64,000 nt of DNA, from positions 2,325,973 to 2,389,972 of the forward strand of contig WBVU01000003.1 of assembly GCA_009192285.1 (NCBI GenBank), in the 5' to 3' direction. Each line of letters opens with the position of its first letter. The first letter of the stretch is position 1. Positions 11,449 through 24,053 of the stretch are shown here, piece by piece. Made by a program: the position numbers and the translations under genes. The notes under the pieces are model-generated. The model did no database searches. It was not told the DNA's origin and was given only the letters and a program-made list of their open reading frames with translations. This DNA comes from Morchella semilibera. Lineage: Eukaryota; Ascomycota; Pezizomycetes; Pezizales; Morchellaceae.

Positions 11449-12922
11449 CTAAACCCTCTTCTTTTCCCCCGCCGCATCTACCATATCCTGCACCCTCTGC
11501 GCCTTTTCCAGATTCCTCGCTGCATCCCTCTGGTGCGCCGAGTATAGCAGCACTCCCGCAACCACGCAGATGATGTCGATCACGTGCACGCCCCACCAGA
11601 CATACTGCGTCCCCAGCGCGCAAGTCGAGTACTCGAATCGCCACGCTATCCCAACGTTAGTAAATGTTAAACAGTTATTCAGCACCGGAGGGGGGGGACA
11701 TACACTGCGCATCCTCATCCCACCACGCGCTAACAAGCCCCGCATTGCCACCATGACCTCCCATCATACTTTGCACCGTAACCTCCCGCAGACCTCCCTT
11801 CGCCGCCTCCGCCTCCTCCAACTTCTTCTTCTCGAGTCCCATGGGCAGGTGTTCCCACGCCGTTGCGTTCCATCCCTGCTCAAGGCGGGAGTGGCGGACG
11901 TCACAGCCCTCGTGGTCGTGCCCGGTCATGATGATTCCAGCCTGCTTTCCGGGGGCTGCGGACACGCTCCCGAAGAAGGAGTCGAGGACGCGGCTGCTGG
12001 TGGGCGCGCTGAGGTGGTTCTGCTCCTTAATACCACCACCGTGGTGCGCAGGGAAGTAGGTGAAGAATGGCTCGTCGACGCAGACACCCGCGGGTTTGTA
12101 GAAGGGTAGGTGCGTGAGGAGGACTGTAGCCTCCTTGGGGTTTCCGGAGGTGGACTGGACGCGGTCAATGAAGGCGTAAGAGTCGTCACGGAGCGATGGG
12201 TCGAGGATGGGTTCGTCGAGGGTCATGCTGTTGAGGACCACGAGCTTTAATGTGGGCACGGCATCCCCGGTGCCGGCGTAAGGAGGTGTAAATGTAAGCT
12301 CGTAGTTGATGGGCCCAAACATGTCCACAAAGCGATCGACGCGGCGACGGTTCATGTCGCCCGCATAGCCAATATCGTGATTGCCCGGCAGCGTGATGAC
12401 CTTGTACCTCCAGTCCCTACCGTTCGCATTTCCTGCCTCCAGGTCCGACTCATTCACCTTTAGCCCGCCGGAAAAGACCTCCCAGAAGCGGTCACCACGT
12501 TTCTCGAACTCCGCGTCGTCGATCCATTGACTCCCAATAAGATCCCCCAGCACCACCGTGTGCGTCGGCTCCATGTGGCGACGCATCGTCTTGTAGATGT
12601 GGGAGAGATACAGGTCATTGCCCCACAGGTCAATGATCTTTCTATAGCGGTGGAAGTCGCGCGCGAGGTGCTCAGGGTCCAGGTAGCTCAGGAGGGGGTC
12701 ACCAGGCTTGTGCTGGCTCGCATAACGGCGAATCGTTGTATCACCCTCGAGCTGGGGGTCACCGAGGGTGAGGAGGCGGAAGGGGGCTGGGGTACCATCT
12801 GGCGGACTGTGGAAGGAGCAGAAGTGAAAGACTGGGTAGAAGTAGAGGTAGATGTTTAGGAAGACTGCAAGGGGCATAAGGAGGTCGAGGTAGGCAACGA
12901 TGAAGATGCCTTTGAACGTCAT
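11449..12922 (-). CDS. TED1: ER metallophosphoesterase, Ted1/PGAP5-like
   Basis: Probably removes an ethanolamine-phosphate side group from GPI anchors in the ER, as Ted1/PGAP5 do, so that GPI proteins can leave for the Golgi. Two exons, 12922-11704 and 11645-11449, with a 58-nt GTATGT-TAG intron, give 471 residues (yeast Ted1 is similar). A hydrophobic segment at ~5-33 anchors the N-terminus. The calcineurin-like metal motifs follow in order: GDPQLEGD (54-61), GD (126-127), GNHD (180-183), THLPF (270-274) and GHDH (334-337). A second membrane helix follows (VIDIICVVAGVLL), and the C-terminus ends KKRV, a dilysine ER-retrieval signal. Cdc1 is the close paralogue family, and which of the two it matches best cannot be settled by eye. 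Divergent from BET4. Confidence 0.88.
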
Positions 12923-13518
12923 TATGGCTATCGGGGGTGTTTCATTGGGGGGTGTCTGGTTAAGTAAAGATATCTGTAAATATTGCTTTATATGATAGGG
13001 GGTTTAATATTGAGTTGTGGATGGAAATACTCTCTCTTGATGTATGTAATAGAGTGAGAGAGTGTGCGAGGGAGTGTCCGAGAGAGAAGGAGAGAGAGAG
13101 AGATGAGAAGATAGATGATGATGATGGTGGTGATGATGATGGTGATGGTGATGGTGATGGTGATGGTGGTAGAGATGCCAGAACTCAGTTGAATTCAGCC
13201 CAAGCGACGGACAGAACCCAACACAAGGTAAAAGACTGTCACACAAATAAATAATAAATAAACAGATTATTTGCAGGGATCTGATCTGCCTCTCATCCGA
13301 GTAGTTTTAGGTCTTTGGGCAGATCTCGACTTTTGTTGCATCATCATCATCATTGATTCGAACTCACTCTCTCACTCTCTCACTTTCTCACCAACCATCC
13401 CACAGCACACAACCCCTCAATCTTCCCCTCCCACCGCAATATATATAATACTACATACATACATATAAATATAACATATGCATATACAGATCAACTCTTG
13501 AACACCACAGACAAAGCC
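12923..13518. other. Divergent promoter TED1/BET4
   Basis: A 596-bp gap between two divergent start codons. It holds GA-rich sequence (13070-13104), a GATGGT-type minisatellite (13111-13173) and CT-rich sequence upstream of BET4. No further gene is seen. Confidence 0.6.
13111..13173. repeat. GATGGT-type minisatellite
   Basis: Tandem units of GATGAT/GATGGT run for about 60 bp in the TED1/BET4 divergent promoter region. They also create artificial poly-histidine and poly-aspartate frames. Confidence 0.8.
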
Positions 13519-14816
13519 ATGGCCAGCGTACTCCTCTCCCCCCCATTATCATCATCAATAACTCCCCATCCCTAGCTAACATACCCACCTAATTGCTATA
13601 GCACGGAATCTCACGCAGCGAGTACACAGCCCAGTCTCGTGACGAGCATCTGCGTGCTCGGGAGCTCAAGAAGATCACCGAGTATAACGATCTCTGCGCC
13701 CAGGTCCAAGAAAGAGTATTCTCCCCACTCTAGTCGTAGCAGTAGTAGTTATCATATTATATACATATAAACCCATACACTAACACCATTACCCCCACTC
13801 CTTAGAGATCTGCTCACGACCTGAGCCCCTCCGCCCTGGACCTAACATCTTACCTCCTCCGTCTAAATCCCGAATACTACACCGTCTGGAACTACCGCCG
13901 GCAGATCCTCCTGCACACGCACCTCGCCCCACCCACCACATCTCCCCCCACCGCCGAATACTACCAATCCCTCACCACAAACCTACAGGCAGAGCTCACC
14001 TTCCTCCTCCCCCTCCTCAAATCCCACCCGAAATGCTACTGGCTCTGGAACCACCGTCTCTGGACCCTTCACCAGTCCTCCCCGCTCCCCACAAACCCGT
14101 TCTGGACCGCTGAGCTCGCGCTTGCAACGCAACTCCTCCGCCGAGACACACGCAACTTCCACGGGTGGATGTACCGGCGGCAGCTCGTCCCGCAGATCTC
14201 CTCCGGGGAAGGGACGGGGGAGCTGGAGCTGGCGGAGAAGGAGCTGGCATACACGACGGCGATGCTGCAGGGCGCCGGCGGCATGTCAAACTACAGCGCG
14301 TGGCACCAGCGGTCTGTGCTGATCCCCGCGGTGCTGGCGGGGCGTGGCGCGGGGCTGCAGGATAGGATGGACTTTCTGGAGGATGAGCTGGCGCTGGTGG
14401 GGAGGTATATGCGCACAAACCCGTGGGATAGCGCGGTTTGGTTCTACCATTGGTGGTTGGTTGGTGGGAGCGCGCGAGGGGAGAAGGGGGGCGTGGTGGA
14501 GAGGATGGGGAGGGGGGTGAGGATAGCGATGGTGGAGGAGGAGGTTGAGGGTCTGAGGGCACTGCTAGAGGCGCAGGGGGAGTGTAGATATGTGGTAAAG
14601 GCACTGGTAGGGTGTGTGGGGTTGTTGTGGAGGGTGAGAAGGGAGCCGAGGGGTGAGGAGGAGGAGGAGGAGGAGGAGGAGGAAGAGGGGGAGGTAGATG
14701 AAGAGGGGGAGAAGAGAGAGGTAAAGGGGTGGATCGAGAAACTGATCGAATTGGACCCAATGAGGGCGGGTCGGTATAGGGATCTAGAGAGGGAGTTGTG
14801 GGGCTTGCTTGTGTAG
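13519..14816 (+). CDS. BET4: Rab geranylgeranyltransferase subunit alpha
   Basis: Alpha subunit of geranylgeranyltransferase II, which attaches geranylgeranyl groups to the C-terminal cysteines of Rab GTPases presented by the escort protein. Three exons: 13519-13527 (three codons), 13602-13715 and 13806-14816, giving 377 residues. The N-terminus reads MAS then HGISRSEYTA, and LKKITEYNDLCAQV matches the family's conserved start. Prenyltransferase-alpha repeats are visible in order: NPEYYTVWNYRRQIL, HPKCYWLWNHRLWTL, NFHGWMYRRQLV, NYSAWHQRSVLIP and DSAVWFYHWWLV. A glutamate-run insertion (14657-14700, GAG repeats) lies in the C-terminal third and is probably a flexible loop. The first exon is very short, and its donor GTACTC is weak but needed to reach the HGISR start. 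Confidence 0.92.
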
Positions 14817-15422
14817 ATAGTGCGTGTAGGTAGTATGGCAATAAAGTAGCTCTCCGGATCATTGACCCAAGAAACCACAAGTGCATCATGTGCCATCACT
14901 CATCCCGCAATAGTAAGGCTTCCCCATCCGTGATAGCGAGCGGCAGGGACAGACAGACAAGTAACGAGTGATCCCGCATGATCCACAACCACACGCGGTC
15001 TCCCCACCCAAACTCTTTGCGCGCAACTGTCCAGACTTGGGTTTTGACCGCGAGGGAGAGGTACAGAATCTGGCGCTATTCCGGATACATGTGCCCCGGG
15101 CCCATCAATAGGGTAGGGGGTAAATGTGAGAGAGATGGCGGTGAGGCGGGCAGGCGGGCAGGCAGCCAGCATAATGTCTGTTATCTTGTGGGTGCTGTCT
15201 AGTATCTCGGGGTACAGTTCTGCAGCAGTGGTAAATCACATTCACGGATGGGTACTGGCCCGTCGCAAAGATCAAAACTAAAGGGCAAGTAAGCAGACAA
15301 GAGAGAGAGAAAAGACAACTACAGACGTCATCACAATAAAATTACTACGCTACGTTAATTTAATTATTTTATATCCCCACCCGTCAACCCAGCCCGCAAC
15401 CCCCACCGCACCCCCGCTATGT
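14817..15422. other. Intergenic between convergent BET4 and PEX2
   Basis: A 606-bp stretch holding both 3' UTRs. No supported gene; short frames near 14900-15200 have no features. Confidence 0.6.
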
Positions 15423-17147
15423 TTATCCCCTCCCCCTTCTATCATCCTCACTCGTCTCATCCTCCCCCTCGGCCGTATTATACACGCTTTCGTCGAAGCT
15501 CTCCTCCGCCCACAGCGAGCTGCCACTCCTCCTCTTCAGGTTCGCCCCCAACCTATTCCTGTCCGGTTTCTCCGTCCCCGCCTCACTCAGCTCGTCCTCG
15601 TCCTCCGCCTTCTCCGTGTCGTCCGTCTCATCGTACAGCTCCCCGTCCGTTTCTAGCTCTAGCTCCTCGTCCTCTTCATCGTCAAAGCCCACCTTTCGTC
15701 GATCCGCCACCTCCTCGCCCCAGTCCCCGACGCCCGTCAGCCCCTTGAGCCCCCCGCGCCATGGCCGACACCGCTTCACGAGGGTTCCGCAGCGCAGACA
15801 GCTCCACCCGTCGCCCTCCTCGAGCTCGATCTTGCCCGCAATGCACACGTAGCAGTAGATGTGCCCGCATCCGACCGCCTCGTATGGATTGACCACGTCC
15901 GTCGCCTTTCCGCCCGTCGCGCCAAAGTCGCCCGAGGTGTCTGTCTCCTTGTGGCAGATTGCGCACGTGCGCTCGGGTAGAAACGCGAGCTCTCCCTGGG
16001 CGGCGGAGGGGTCGGATGGGGTGCCCCGGAGCTTTCGCAGGGCGCGGGACCACCAGCGACGCCATCGGGAAACGCGGATTAGAGGGAGGATGAAGAGGAG
16101 GAACTCGGTGAAGGCGTGCCAGACGAGCTGGCGGTTGAGATACTCGAAGCTGACTTCGCGGGGGACGACGTGGGAGGGGGAGACGAGGCGCATACGGAGG
16201 GTGCGGTCAAGGATGGTACGGTAGTGACCAGTGAGGAGAAAGGCGGCGAATGAGACGAAAGAGGCGGTGGAGTGTGCGGTCGAGAGGGTATCCATGATGC
16301 GCGACATGCGCTCGGTGAAGGGTGTGGACTATTGTTGGTTAGGTTAACTGGCGATGAGGGGTAGGGTTGGGGAGCTTACATCTTCGGGATTTGAGCGTGA
16401 TAGGAGGTAGAGGTGGAGACGCTGGTGGAGGTAGCGCCCACCGACGGTTAGTAGGCCATAGGCCGACTTTTGGAGAACAGTGGGTGGATGGTCAATTGGT
16501 CCTGACCGTCGCGCATCGGTATATACGAGGTTCTGGAGAGCAGCGCCATATGTCGCGTTATGGTCCCAGATTGTAAGCTTGAAAAGTGCCGCTCGAAGCA
16601 GCAACATGAACTCTGGCTCCCAATTCTCCTTTAGGGACGGCTACAGTAATCACTAGTTAGTGATATATTCACATGCGAAAAAGGGCGAAACTAAAACAAA
16701 AACAAAATAAAAATAAAATAAATTTTTTTTTTAAAAAAAAAAAAGAGTTCACAAGCTATCCGAGGTAAAAAGAACAACACATACCCGAAAATACTTGAGA
16801 CCATTCCACAGCTGACCCTTCAACAACTCCAACAGCTCCTCATCCAATAGCTCGGTATCGAGCTGCCCTACCCGGAACGCTGGTCGAGCACCAGTCTTAA
16901 TATCACCACCACGGGTAGTGAAGAGAGAACCCAATAGGCCATGAGAGGCGACCTCTTGCTCACGGGATTCCTGGAGGGTTGTTATGCGTTGCTGTGCGCG
17001 TTGGTGGGCGAGCTGCCAGTCTGCAGATTGCGACAATGATGCGATTGTTGTAGGGGTTGTAGAGGCTATTGCTGTTGCTGATGATGATGATTGTGCTGCT
17101 GCTGCTGCTGCTGCTGCTGTTGCTATTTCTGTTGTCGTGATGGCCAT
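15423..17147 (-). CDS. PEX2: Peroxisomal RING E3 ligase PEX2
   Basis: Peroxisome-membrane RING ubiquitin ligase that, with PEX10 and PEX12, ubiquitinates the import receptor PEX5 for recycling. Three exons, 17147-16785, 16640-16380 and 16328-15423, all in phase, give 509 residues. Residues ~10-45 are low-complexity Ala/Ser/Thr, encoded by GCT/GCA triplet repeats. The Pex2/Pex12 N-terminal domain follows (FRVGQLDTELLDEELLELL, then WEPEFMLLLRAALFKLTIW), with hydrophobic helices. The C-terminal RING is at ~330-388: CAIC, a ~25-residue spacer, then CGHIYCYVC and CLRC. After the RING comes an acidic tail of >100 residues rich in Glu/Asp, which is long for the family and probably disordered. Divergent from the KAP120 gene. 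Confidence 0.92.
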
Positions 17148-18324
17148 CGTGTTTGATGAGAGAACATTGGATGGTGTTAGGAAGACAGATGGGAGTGAGA
17201 TCTATCTATCCCCTTCTTCTTCTTCTTCTTCTTCTCTCAAGATAGGAAAAGGAAGAGGGGGGGGTAGGAGGGGGAGGGGGTGAGAGATGGAGAGGAAGGA
17301 TGAGAGGAAAAGGTTGTGATTGTAGTTGTGGTGGTGTTTGATGTTTGCTGTTGACGCGCGATTGGATGTGCATGGATGATTGGGGTTGGAGTTGCCGAGG
17401 TGCTGAGAAAAATGCCTGTGGACGGAGGAGAGTAAAAATTCAGTGTGGGGGATGGGTGGATGCACGTGGTACGCGTAGATTGTGGAATGTGGAGAGTAAT
17501 TGGGATTGGATTGGATTGGATTTATTTATTTACTTATTTCTTTGATCATGGACTTGTTGATCGACTGGTTGATTGACTGGCTGATCTGAGACCCCTCAAC
17601 AAAAGTAACAAAAGTACATATACTTATGTATCTACATGTATATCTGTATCTGTAGCCAGGTGCCGAGTGATTGTCTGTGAAGTTGGGTGATTGCTCTTTG
17701 CGTGGGTTTCTACGCGGGGATTGATGGTGGTAGATGTAGATATCTCAGACAGTAAAGTGCAGGTACATGTAGGTCTGTATCATAGTGTCTATCATCCTCA
17801 TCATCAACAGCCGGACAAATCATTGATGTTGGCAGTAGTAGTATGTAGTAGGTACATGTGGTTACTGCATCCTCCTCCGATCCCTCTGTATACATACACC
17901 TCCATCACCAAAGTGCACTCGCTCAGAAACTCCTTCTCCTTCCCCTCTCCTTCCCTTCTCCTTCCCCCTTCTCCTTCCCCCTTCCCCCTTCCCCTTCCCC
18001 TTCCCCACTCCCCTACCCCTAGACAAATCTAACACTCGCTTGCACGCTTGGCACCCTGTTGACCCCAGAAGCACAGCATTAATGCATTTTATCTCTCGGC
18101 ATGTACCGTTTCAACCCTGAGCCCTAGGCATCCCATTAATCCATCCATCCATCCATCCACATTCCCAAGGCCCAGGCCACCAGCACAACCCGCCCACCAC
18201 CACTACCACTCGCTCTCCGCCGAACCCCTCGCGTTTCATGTTTGCATACGATACGGGCCTTGTAGCAGCGGGGTATGGGAGGAGAAGGGCCATTTCGGGT
18301 ATGGGATGGAGATGGGGGGGATAA

Positions 18325-18351
18325 TTGGGTTGGGTTGGGTTGGGTTGGGTT
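18325..18351. repeat. TTGGG pentamer array
   Basis: Five tandem TTGGG units followed by TTAG, resembling a variant telomere-type repeat in the PEX2/KAP120 intergenic region. Confidence 0.8.
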
Positions 18352-18762
18352 AGAGTATTCTAGAGACTAGAGAATTGGACATGGAGAGAAGGGGAGAGTG
18401 ACATAGAGCAGAAAGGACTCTCCAGTAGAGTCTGGACCATTATTCCCCCACCACCTCCTTCGTCCTACCCATAACTACTACATATATACATGTATATATC
18501 CACCTCCTCTGGAATATACTATATCTATCTCTGTCTATATATATTAGTTGAGTTGGTATTGTAAAAAAGATAAGGGAAAAGAAAAGAAAAGATTCGACGT
18601 AGTGCTTCTTCCCCCCTTCTTCGATTCAATCATCACCTTTTTTTCTTGCTTAAAGCAGACAGCCGTGACTCGTTTGTTTCCAATTTATTTCTCCCCTCAA
18701 ATCCAATTCCGCCTTATCCTCATCCCGCCAAGAACGCAGGTCTACTACAAGTTATCAATATC

Positions 18763-18900
18763 AATCCCATCCCATCCCATCACATCCCATCAATCGTCCC
18801 ACAATCACATCCCATCACATCCCACCATCACATCCCATCACATCCATCACATCCCATCACATCACCATCTCCTCCTCCTCCTCCTCCTCCTCCTCCTCCA
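18763..18900. repeat. CATCC/CACAT minisatellite and CTC triplets
   Basis: Imperfect units of CCCATCACAT-like sequence run from about 18763 to 18866 and pass into nine CTC triplets up to ~18899. They end about 100 bp upstream of the KAP120 start and are probably in its promoter or 5' leader. Confidence 0.75.
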
Positions 18901-18998
18901 TCCCCTTCTCTCCACCTCAATCACTACAATCACCATATAGCATACTTCACCACTTACTCACTATAACCACAGACTAGACCAGACCTTATAACATAGCT

Positions 18999-21900
18999 AT
19001 GAGCTCGGGTACCCCACTCAAGCCTGAAATCCTATTCGAGGTCCTCCAAGCCGCATCCTCGCAGTCCCAGGAGCTGGTGCAGAATGCGTCGACCCAGTTG
19101 AAGAGCTGGGAAACGGTGCCGGGGTTCTGGGGTATGCTGCAGGTTTGTTTGTTATTATCTGCTGCTGCTGCTAGATCAAATATACTGCTGGAGAGGAGAG
19201 GGGCGAGGGGATGTTATATATATAGGAGTGAAGAAGAGAAAAAGTTTTTTATGCAATGTATATTTGTGAGGAACCATATGGCTGACGGGCGTGCGGCGGC
19301 GGTGTAGGACATGTTTTTGAACCGCTCACTCCCGATGGTCATTCGGTGGCTGGCAGTCATCACACTGAAGCAAGGCGTTGATAAATACTGGCGGAAAGCT
19401 GCTACCAAGTACCCCCCCCCCACAACTCTCCTCACCCCACTCCCCACTCCCCACCCCCACCCTCCCCTAACCTACAGTAACCCATAACTAACCCCCCACG
19501 CAGCGCAATTAACAAAGAAGAAAAGGCATACATCCGTGCACGTCTCATCCCCGACATCACCACCGAGCCCATCCCACAACTCGCCGCTCAGAATGCCGTC
19601 ATCGTCGGCAAAGTTGCCCGACTCGATTACCCCCTCGACTGGCCAGATGTCTTCACAGAGCTTACCAGCAACATCCGGGAAGCGTCTACAGCACCACTCG
19701 ATGATGCCGCGACCCTGCGCCTCACCCGTTGTCTATCAATGCTCCTCCACATCGTCAAGGAGCTCGCCACGGGGAGACTTATCCGCACCAAGGCGTTGCT
19801 GCAGAGCGTCACGCCAGAGGTCTTCAAGGTCCTGGGTAGCGTCTACCTTAAGTACGTTGAGTTGTGGCAGGGGCAGCTCGGGGGTGGCGGCAGCGGTGGT
19901 GGGCAGGCGCTAGTGGAGATGATGACCATCACGCTACTATGCCTAAAGATCCTGCGGCGGCTGATTGTGGCCGGCTACGAGTTTCCGAACCGCGCGCCGG
20001 AGGTGCAGGAGCTCTGGCAGATCCTCTACGGGCAGGTGTGGGTACTGTTCCATGCAGAGACGCAGCTGGCCGCCAGTATCAGTGGCGAGGAGGTCGCGCT
20101 GCTAAGGAAGCATGTCATTAACATGGGGAAGCTGTTCCTCGACGCGTCGGCGAGCCATCCGGCGGCATTTACGCTGTTCCCCGGGACACTGCCGCTACTG
20201 GGAAAGTACTGGGAGGTTGTGGTCGTGTATGGGGACTCGTTGGTGGAGCGCAGCAAGGAGAGTCTCAATGGCGCCGGGGAGAGCGCCACCGCGGAGGAGG
20301 ATAGAAGAAAGTATAGGGAGAAGGTGGCGCTACATGGGATGCTTCTCTTCCGGAGCTGCGCAAAGATGGTTTTCAACCCCACCGCGACGTTCAAGTGTAT
20401 GTTCCACTTCTCTCTACATGGGGTGGTGGGTGGGTCAAGCATCGTTTATACAGGTTTTTATTGACATGTAGTTCAGACAGGCACAAGGCAGAAAAGGATG
20501 AAACGCGCGATGCTACAGAGATAATCACGACACAGCTGTTCACGCCGCAGACTGTCACGCACTGTATGGAGGTGCTGGTCACAAAGTACTTTGTGCTCGG
20601 CCCCAACGACCTCGAGGGCTGGAACGAGGACCCCGAGACGTGGACGGAGCACTGGGAAAACGCGGTGGAGAGCTGGGAGTTCATTATCCGCCCCTGCGCG
20701 GAGAAGCTCTTTATGGACCTGGTGACCAACTACAAATCGGTCCTTGCGGAGCCGCTCATGCGCGTTTTCAACAACTCGATATCCTCGACGGACGTACTCA
20801 CCAAGGACGCCATCTACACGGCCGTGGGACTGGCGGCGCCTGTGCTGCACCCCAGCTTGGACTTTGATGGGTTCCTGCATAGCACACTGGTCAATGAGAT
20901 TCAGGTGCAGCAGTTGGGGTACAATATACTACGGCGCAGGATCGCGATCCTAATCGGGCAATGGGTGCCCGTGAACATGTCGGAGGAGTCGCGGACGACC
21001 GTCTACAAAGTAACGCAGCACCTGCTTAACCGCAACGACCCGTACAACGATCTAGTTGTGCGCTTGACGGCCGCGCGGTGCCTGAAGAGCAGTGTCAACG
21101 AGTGGGAGTTCAAGGTCGACTCGTTCCTACCCTATGTCGACGACCTATTTGTGAAACTGATGGCCTTGATCGATGAGGTTGAGGAGACGGAGACCCGCAT
21201 GAGCTTGTTGGACGTTATTGGGCTGATTGTGGAGAGGCTGGAACACCATATTGCGCCATATGCTGAGGCGATCGTCCGTATTCTGCCGCCACTGTGGGAG
21301 CAGACGGGGGAGGAGCATTTGTTCAAGCAGGCGATCCTTACCATTCTGACGAAGCTGGTGGTCGCGATGAAGGATAGGAGCTTGCAGTACCATAATATCG
21401 TCATCCCACTAATCAAGTTTTCTGTTGAGCCCGGATCTGTAAGTGGCTTCTACTTTCACTTTGGACACGATACTGACAATGGGTGCGCAGGGAATGCAAG
21501 TATACCTTCTAGAAGACGCACTGGATCTCTGGGAAGCTACCATCCGCTCTGCGCCGGCACCCGCCTCCGCAGAGCTAATGGACCTCGTCCCGCTCCTCAT
21601 CCCCTGCATCGAACTGGGCACAATGACGCTCCGGAAGGTTCTAGACATCATCGAATCCTACGTTTTGATCGCCCCCCGCGAGATGATTGAGAACTTCCGC
21701 ACGCCCATGTTCGCCGCCTTCGCCTCCCTCCTCGGCACGCTCAAGCCCGAAGCCAACGGCATCGTCTCCCACGTTGTCGAGATTGTCGTCCGCGCCGCCG
21801 AAACACTCGGCGGCGAGCAAGCCCTCTCCGTTGTCGGCCACGAGCTCATCCAATCCGACTTCCTCCCTAGTATCCTCTCGAGCATCCACGAGAGCTACGA

Positions 21901-22762
21901 GGCCCACCAGACCACAGGCCCGAACCGTGTGCATTCGCCGCTGAACTCTATTGTGCTGTCGGACTACCTCTGCTTGCTGTCACGCATGGTACTGGCGAGC
22001 ACGGGCTGGTTCGTGGAGAATGTGCGCGCATTCGGGGAGCAGAAGGGGATGGGGGTGGAGACGGTCATGGGCTGGCTGCTCGATGAGTGGTTTGAGCATT
22101 TCTCGAACATCGGGAGTCCGAAGGCGCGGAAGCTGAATTGTATTGCGCTGACAAAGTTGATGGAGACGAATGAGGAGTGGGTGTTGAGGAGGTTGCAGGA
22201 TCTTATGGTGGTGTGGACGGATGTGGTGAATGAGCATTTGGATAATGAGGGTGGAGAGTGAGTGTTTTCCGTCTTGTATGAGTGAGTGAGTGCTGATATG
22301 TGGTTGTTGGTAGTGCGTTGATCTACTGGGTCCAGCCCGAGGACGACGAGAATGCACCCGTGACCCCCGAGAGCTCCCGGAGGAAGGCGGTATGTGTCCC
22401 TCTCCCCTCCAATTCCATTCCCTTTCCTTCCATTCCCATTCCAGCTCGGTTGTGAGCGTATTTCCCCATATTACACTTTTTTTTTTCCCCGGGCCGGAGA
22501 TTTCCCCACCCGGAAATGCATCGGTTTCACATTCCGTCATTTGGGTTTTTTCTTTTTTTGCTGACCATGCGCTATGACGGATTGGATGGAGTAGCTCACG
22601 CAGTCTGACCCCGTGCACGCCGTCAACCTGGTCGAGTTCACAAAACACCATGTAAACAAGGTGCAGAACGAGAACGGCGGCCCGGATCGCTTCAGGGATG
22701 ATTGGGTTGTGAACGTGGATAAGGATGTGCTTGATGGATTTGTCAAGTTGGGGGTTATATAG
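18999..22762 (+). CDS. KAP120: Karyopherin Kap120 / importin-11
   Basis: Importin-beta family nuclear transport receptor. In yeast Kap120 imports cargos such as Rpf1 and assists 60S export. Seven exons: 18999-19142, 19308-19408, 19504-20396, 20477-21438, 21491-22257, 22314-22389 and 22595-22762. All junctions are in phase and give 1036 residues, against about 1030 in yeast. The N-terminal importin-beta helices (NASTQLKSWETVPGFWGMLQ, then FLNRSLPMVIRWLAVITLKQ with GVDKYWRKA) match the family. The rest is continuous HEAT repeats, with ARCLKSSVNEWEF near the middle. The acceptor at 20476 was chosen over the TAG six bases earlier because only it keeps the frame. The sixth intron (22390-22594, 205 nt) is longer than the others. 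Confidence 0.93.
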
Positions 22763-23818
22763 ATGTTTAAAAAAAAAAAAAATTAGATTCTTTTCAGTGT
22801 TTTTAAACTTTTATTATTAGCTTGTGATGGTTGAGATGGATATGATGGATAATGAGAAAGTGAGAATTTGAGATTGGTATGACCGATACCCTGTTATTCT
22901 ATTCTATAGTGCCAGAGAGAGGAAGATGCGATGGGGGGGCCCAGTCAACTTGTTATTATTATTGTTGTTATTACTACTTGGTTCTACTTATTATTATTGT
23001 TATCGCTATTGTTATTACCATGACTGTTGAAATTGCGTCAGGGAATGAATGATGATTGATATGAATGATGAATGAGAGAGAGAGAGAGAGAGAAGAGACA
23101 TGTGCATAGATATGTTACTGTATATGTGTGTATTGTATAGATTACAGATCACTCACCTCAACAACTTTTTTTTTATTTTCTTTCTTCCCCTTGCATTGCA
23201 TGTGCATCAAACCAATCAAACCCCTTCCCTTCTCTCCCCTTCCTTGTCTTGTCTCTTAATTACTTTATTTTATTTATCTTTTCACAAGAGACGAGAGACG
23301 AGAGACAGACGACGACGTTGAAGTGCTGCAGGTACCAATAACCCCTTTTCTCTCTTTCTCTCTCTCTTCTCTCGCACTCACTCTCATCTACACTCTCACA
23401 CTCTCTCATTCTCTCCCTCACTCACTCACGTTCTCTTCTTTCTTTCCTTCCTTTCTTTCCTTCCTCTCTTTCTATCTGGCCACTCACCTCTCTCCCTCTC
23501 CCTCTCCCTCTCCCTCTCTCCCCCACTCTCTCTCATCTGTCCATCCACAGTGTCTATCTGGTCTGCTGTACTGTCTGCAGATCGTCCTCTCCTTTAGTTT
23601 CTTTTTTCCCTCCTCTTTCCTTTCTTTCTTTCTTTCTTTCTTCCCCCCCCCCCCCTCCACCCCCACCCCCCCAGTTAATCAATCGCCCTCTGCTTATCTG
23701 GCAATCGACCCCATTCATCCGGCCCAGTCGCCCCCGGCCAAACAAACGACCAAATCGCAACAATCAGCTGCCAGCGTCCAGCACCCACACAGAAAGAGGA
23801 ACATGTGAAAGGGCCGAT

Positions 23819-23871
<53 letters not shown>

Positions 23872-24053
23872 CACACACACAAGGACCACCCACCAGTACT
23901 TTCTCTCTTTCTCTCTTTCTCCCCTCCTCTCCTCTTTTCCCTTCTCTCTCTTTTCTCTTCTTACCATACAAACTACCACACACACATACACACATACATA
24001 CACACACACACGCACGCACACACAGAACAGCACAGACAGCTGCACAGACCGCA
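22763..24053. other. Intergenic, CT/GA-rich
   Basis: Holds GA repeats (23072-23093), long CT- and TTTC-rich tracts (23338-23960), a C-run (23643-23655) and CA repeats (23870-24025). Open frames here are repeat-encoded. The polypyrimidine stretch just before 24054 suits a fungal promoter or 5' leader. Confidence 0.6.
23338..24030. repeat. Polypyrimidine and CA low-complexity tract
   Basis: Nearly 700 bp of CT, TTTC, CCCTCT and finally CA repeats, interrupted only around 23690-23800. It lies immediately upstream of the coiled-coil gene. Confidence 0.8.

Larger units (their letters stand above)
17148..18998. other. Divergent promoter PEX2/KAP120 with simple repeats
   Basis: A 1.85-kb stretch without a supported gene. 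It has TTC repeats near 17215-17235, TTCCCC-type repeats near 17940-18005, ATCC repeats near 18140-18160, a TTGGG array at 18325-18351 and a CATCC-type minisatellite with CTC repeats at 18763-18900. TACATGTA palindromes are at 17633, 17764 and 18487. Confidence 0.6.

Noticed and set aside
14017-14889. 290-codon minus-strand open frame
   Set aside because: Pro/Ser-rich antisense shadow of the BET4 coding exon.
23323-24019. Open frames on both strands in the CT/CA-rich tract
   Set aside because: Encoded entirely by simple repeats.
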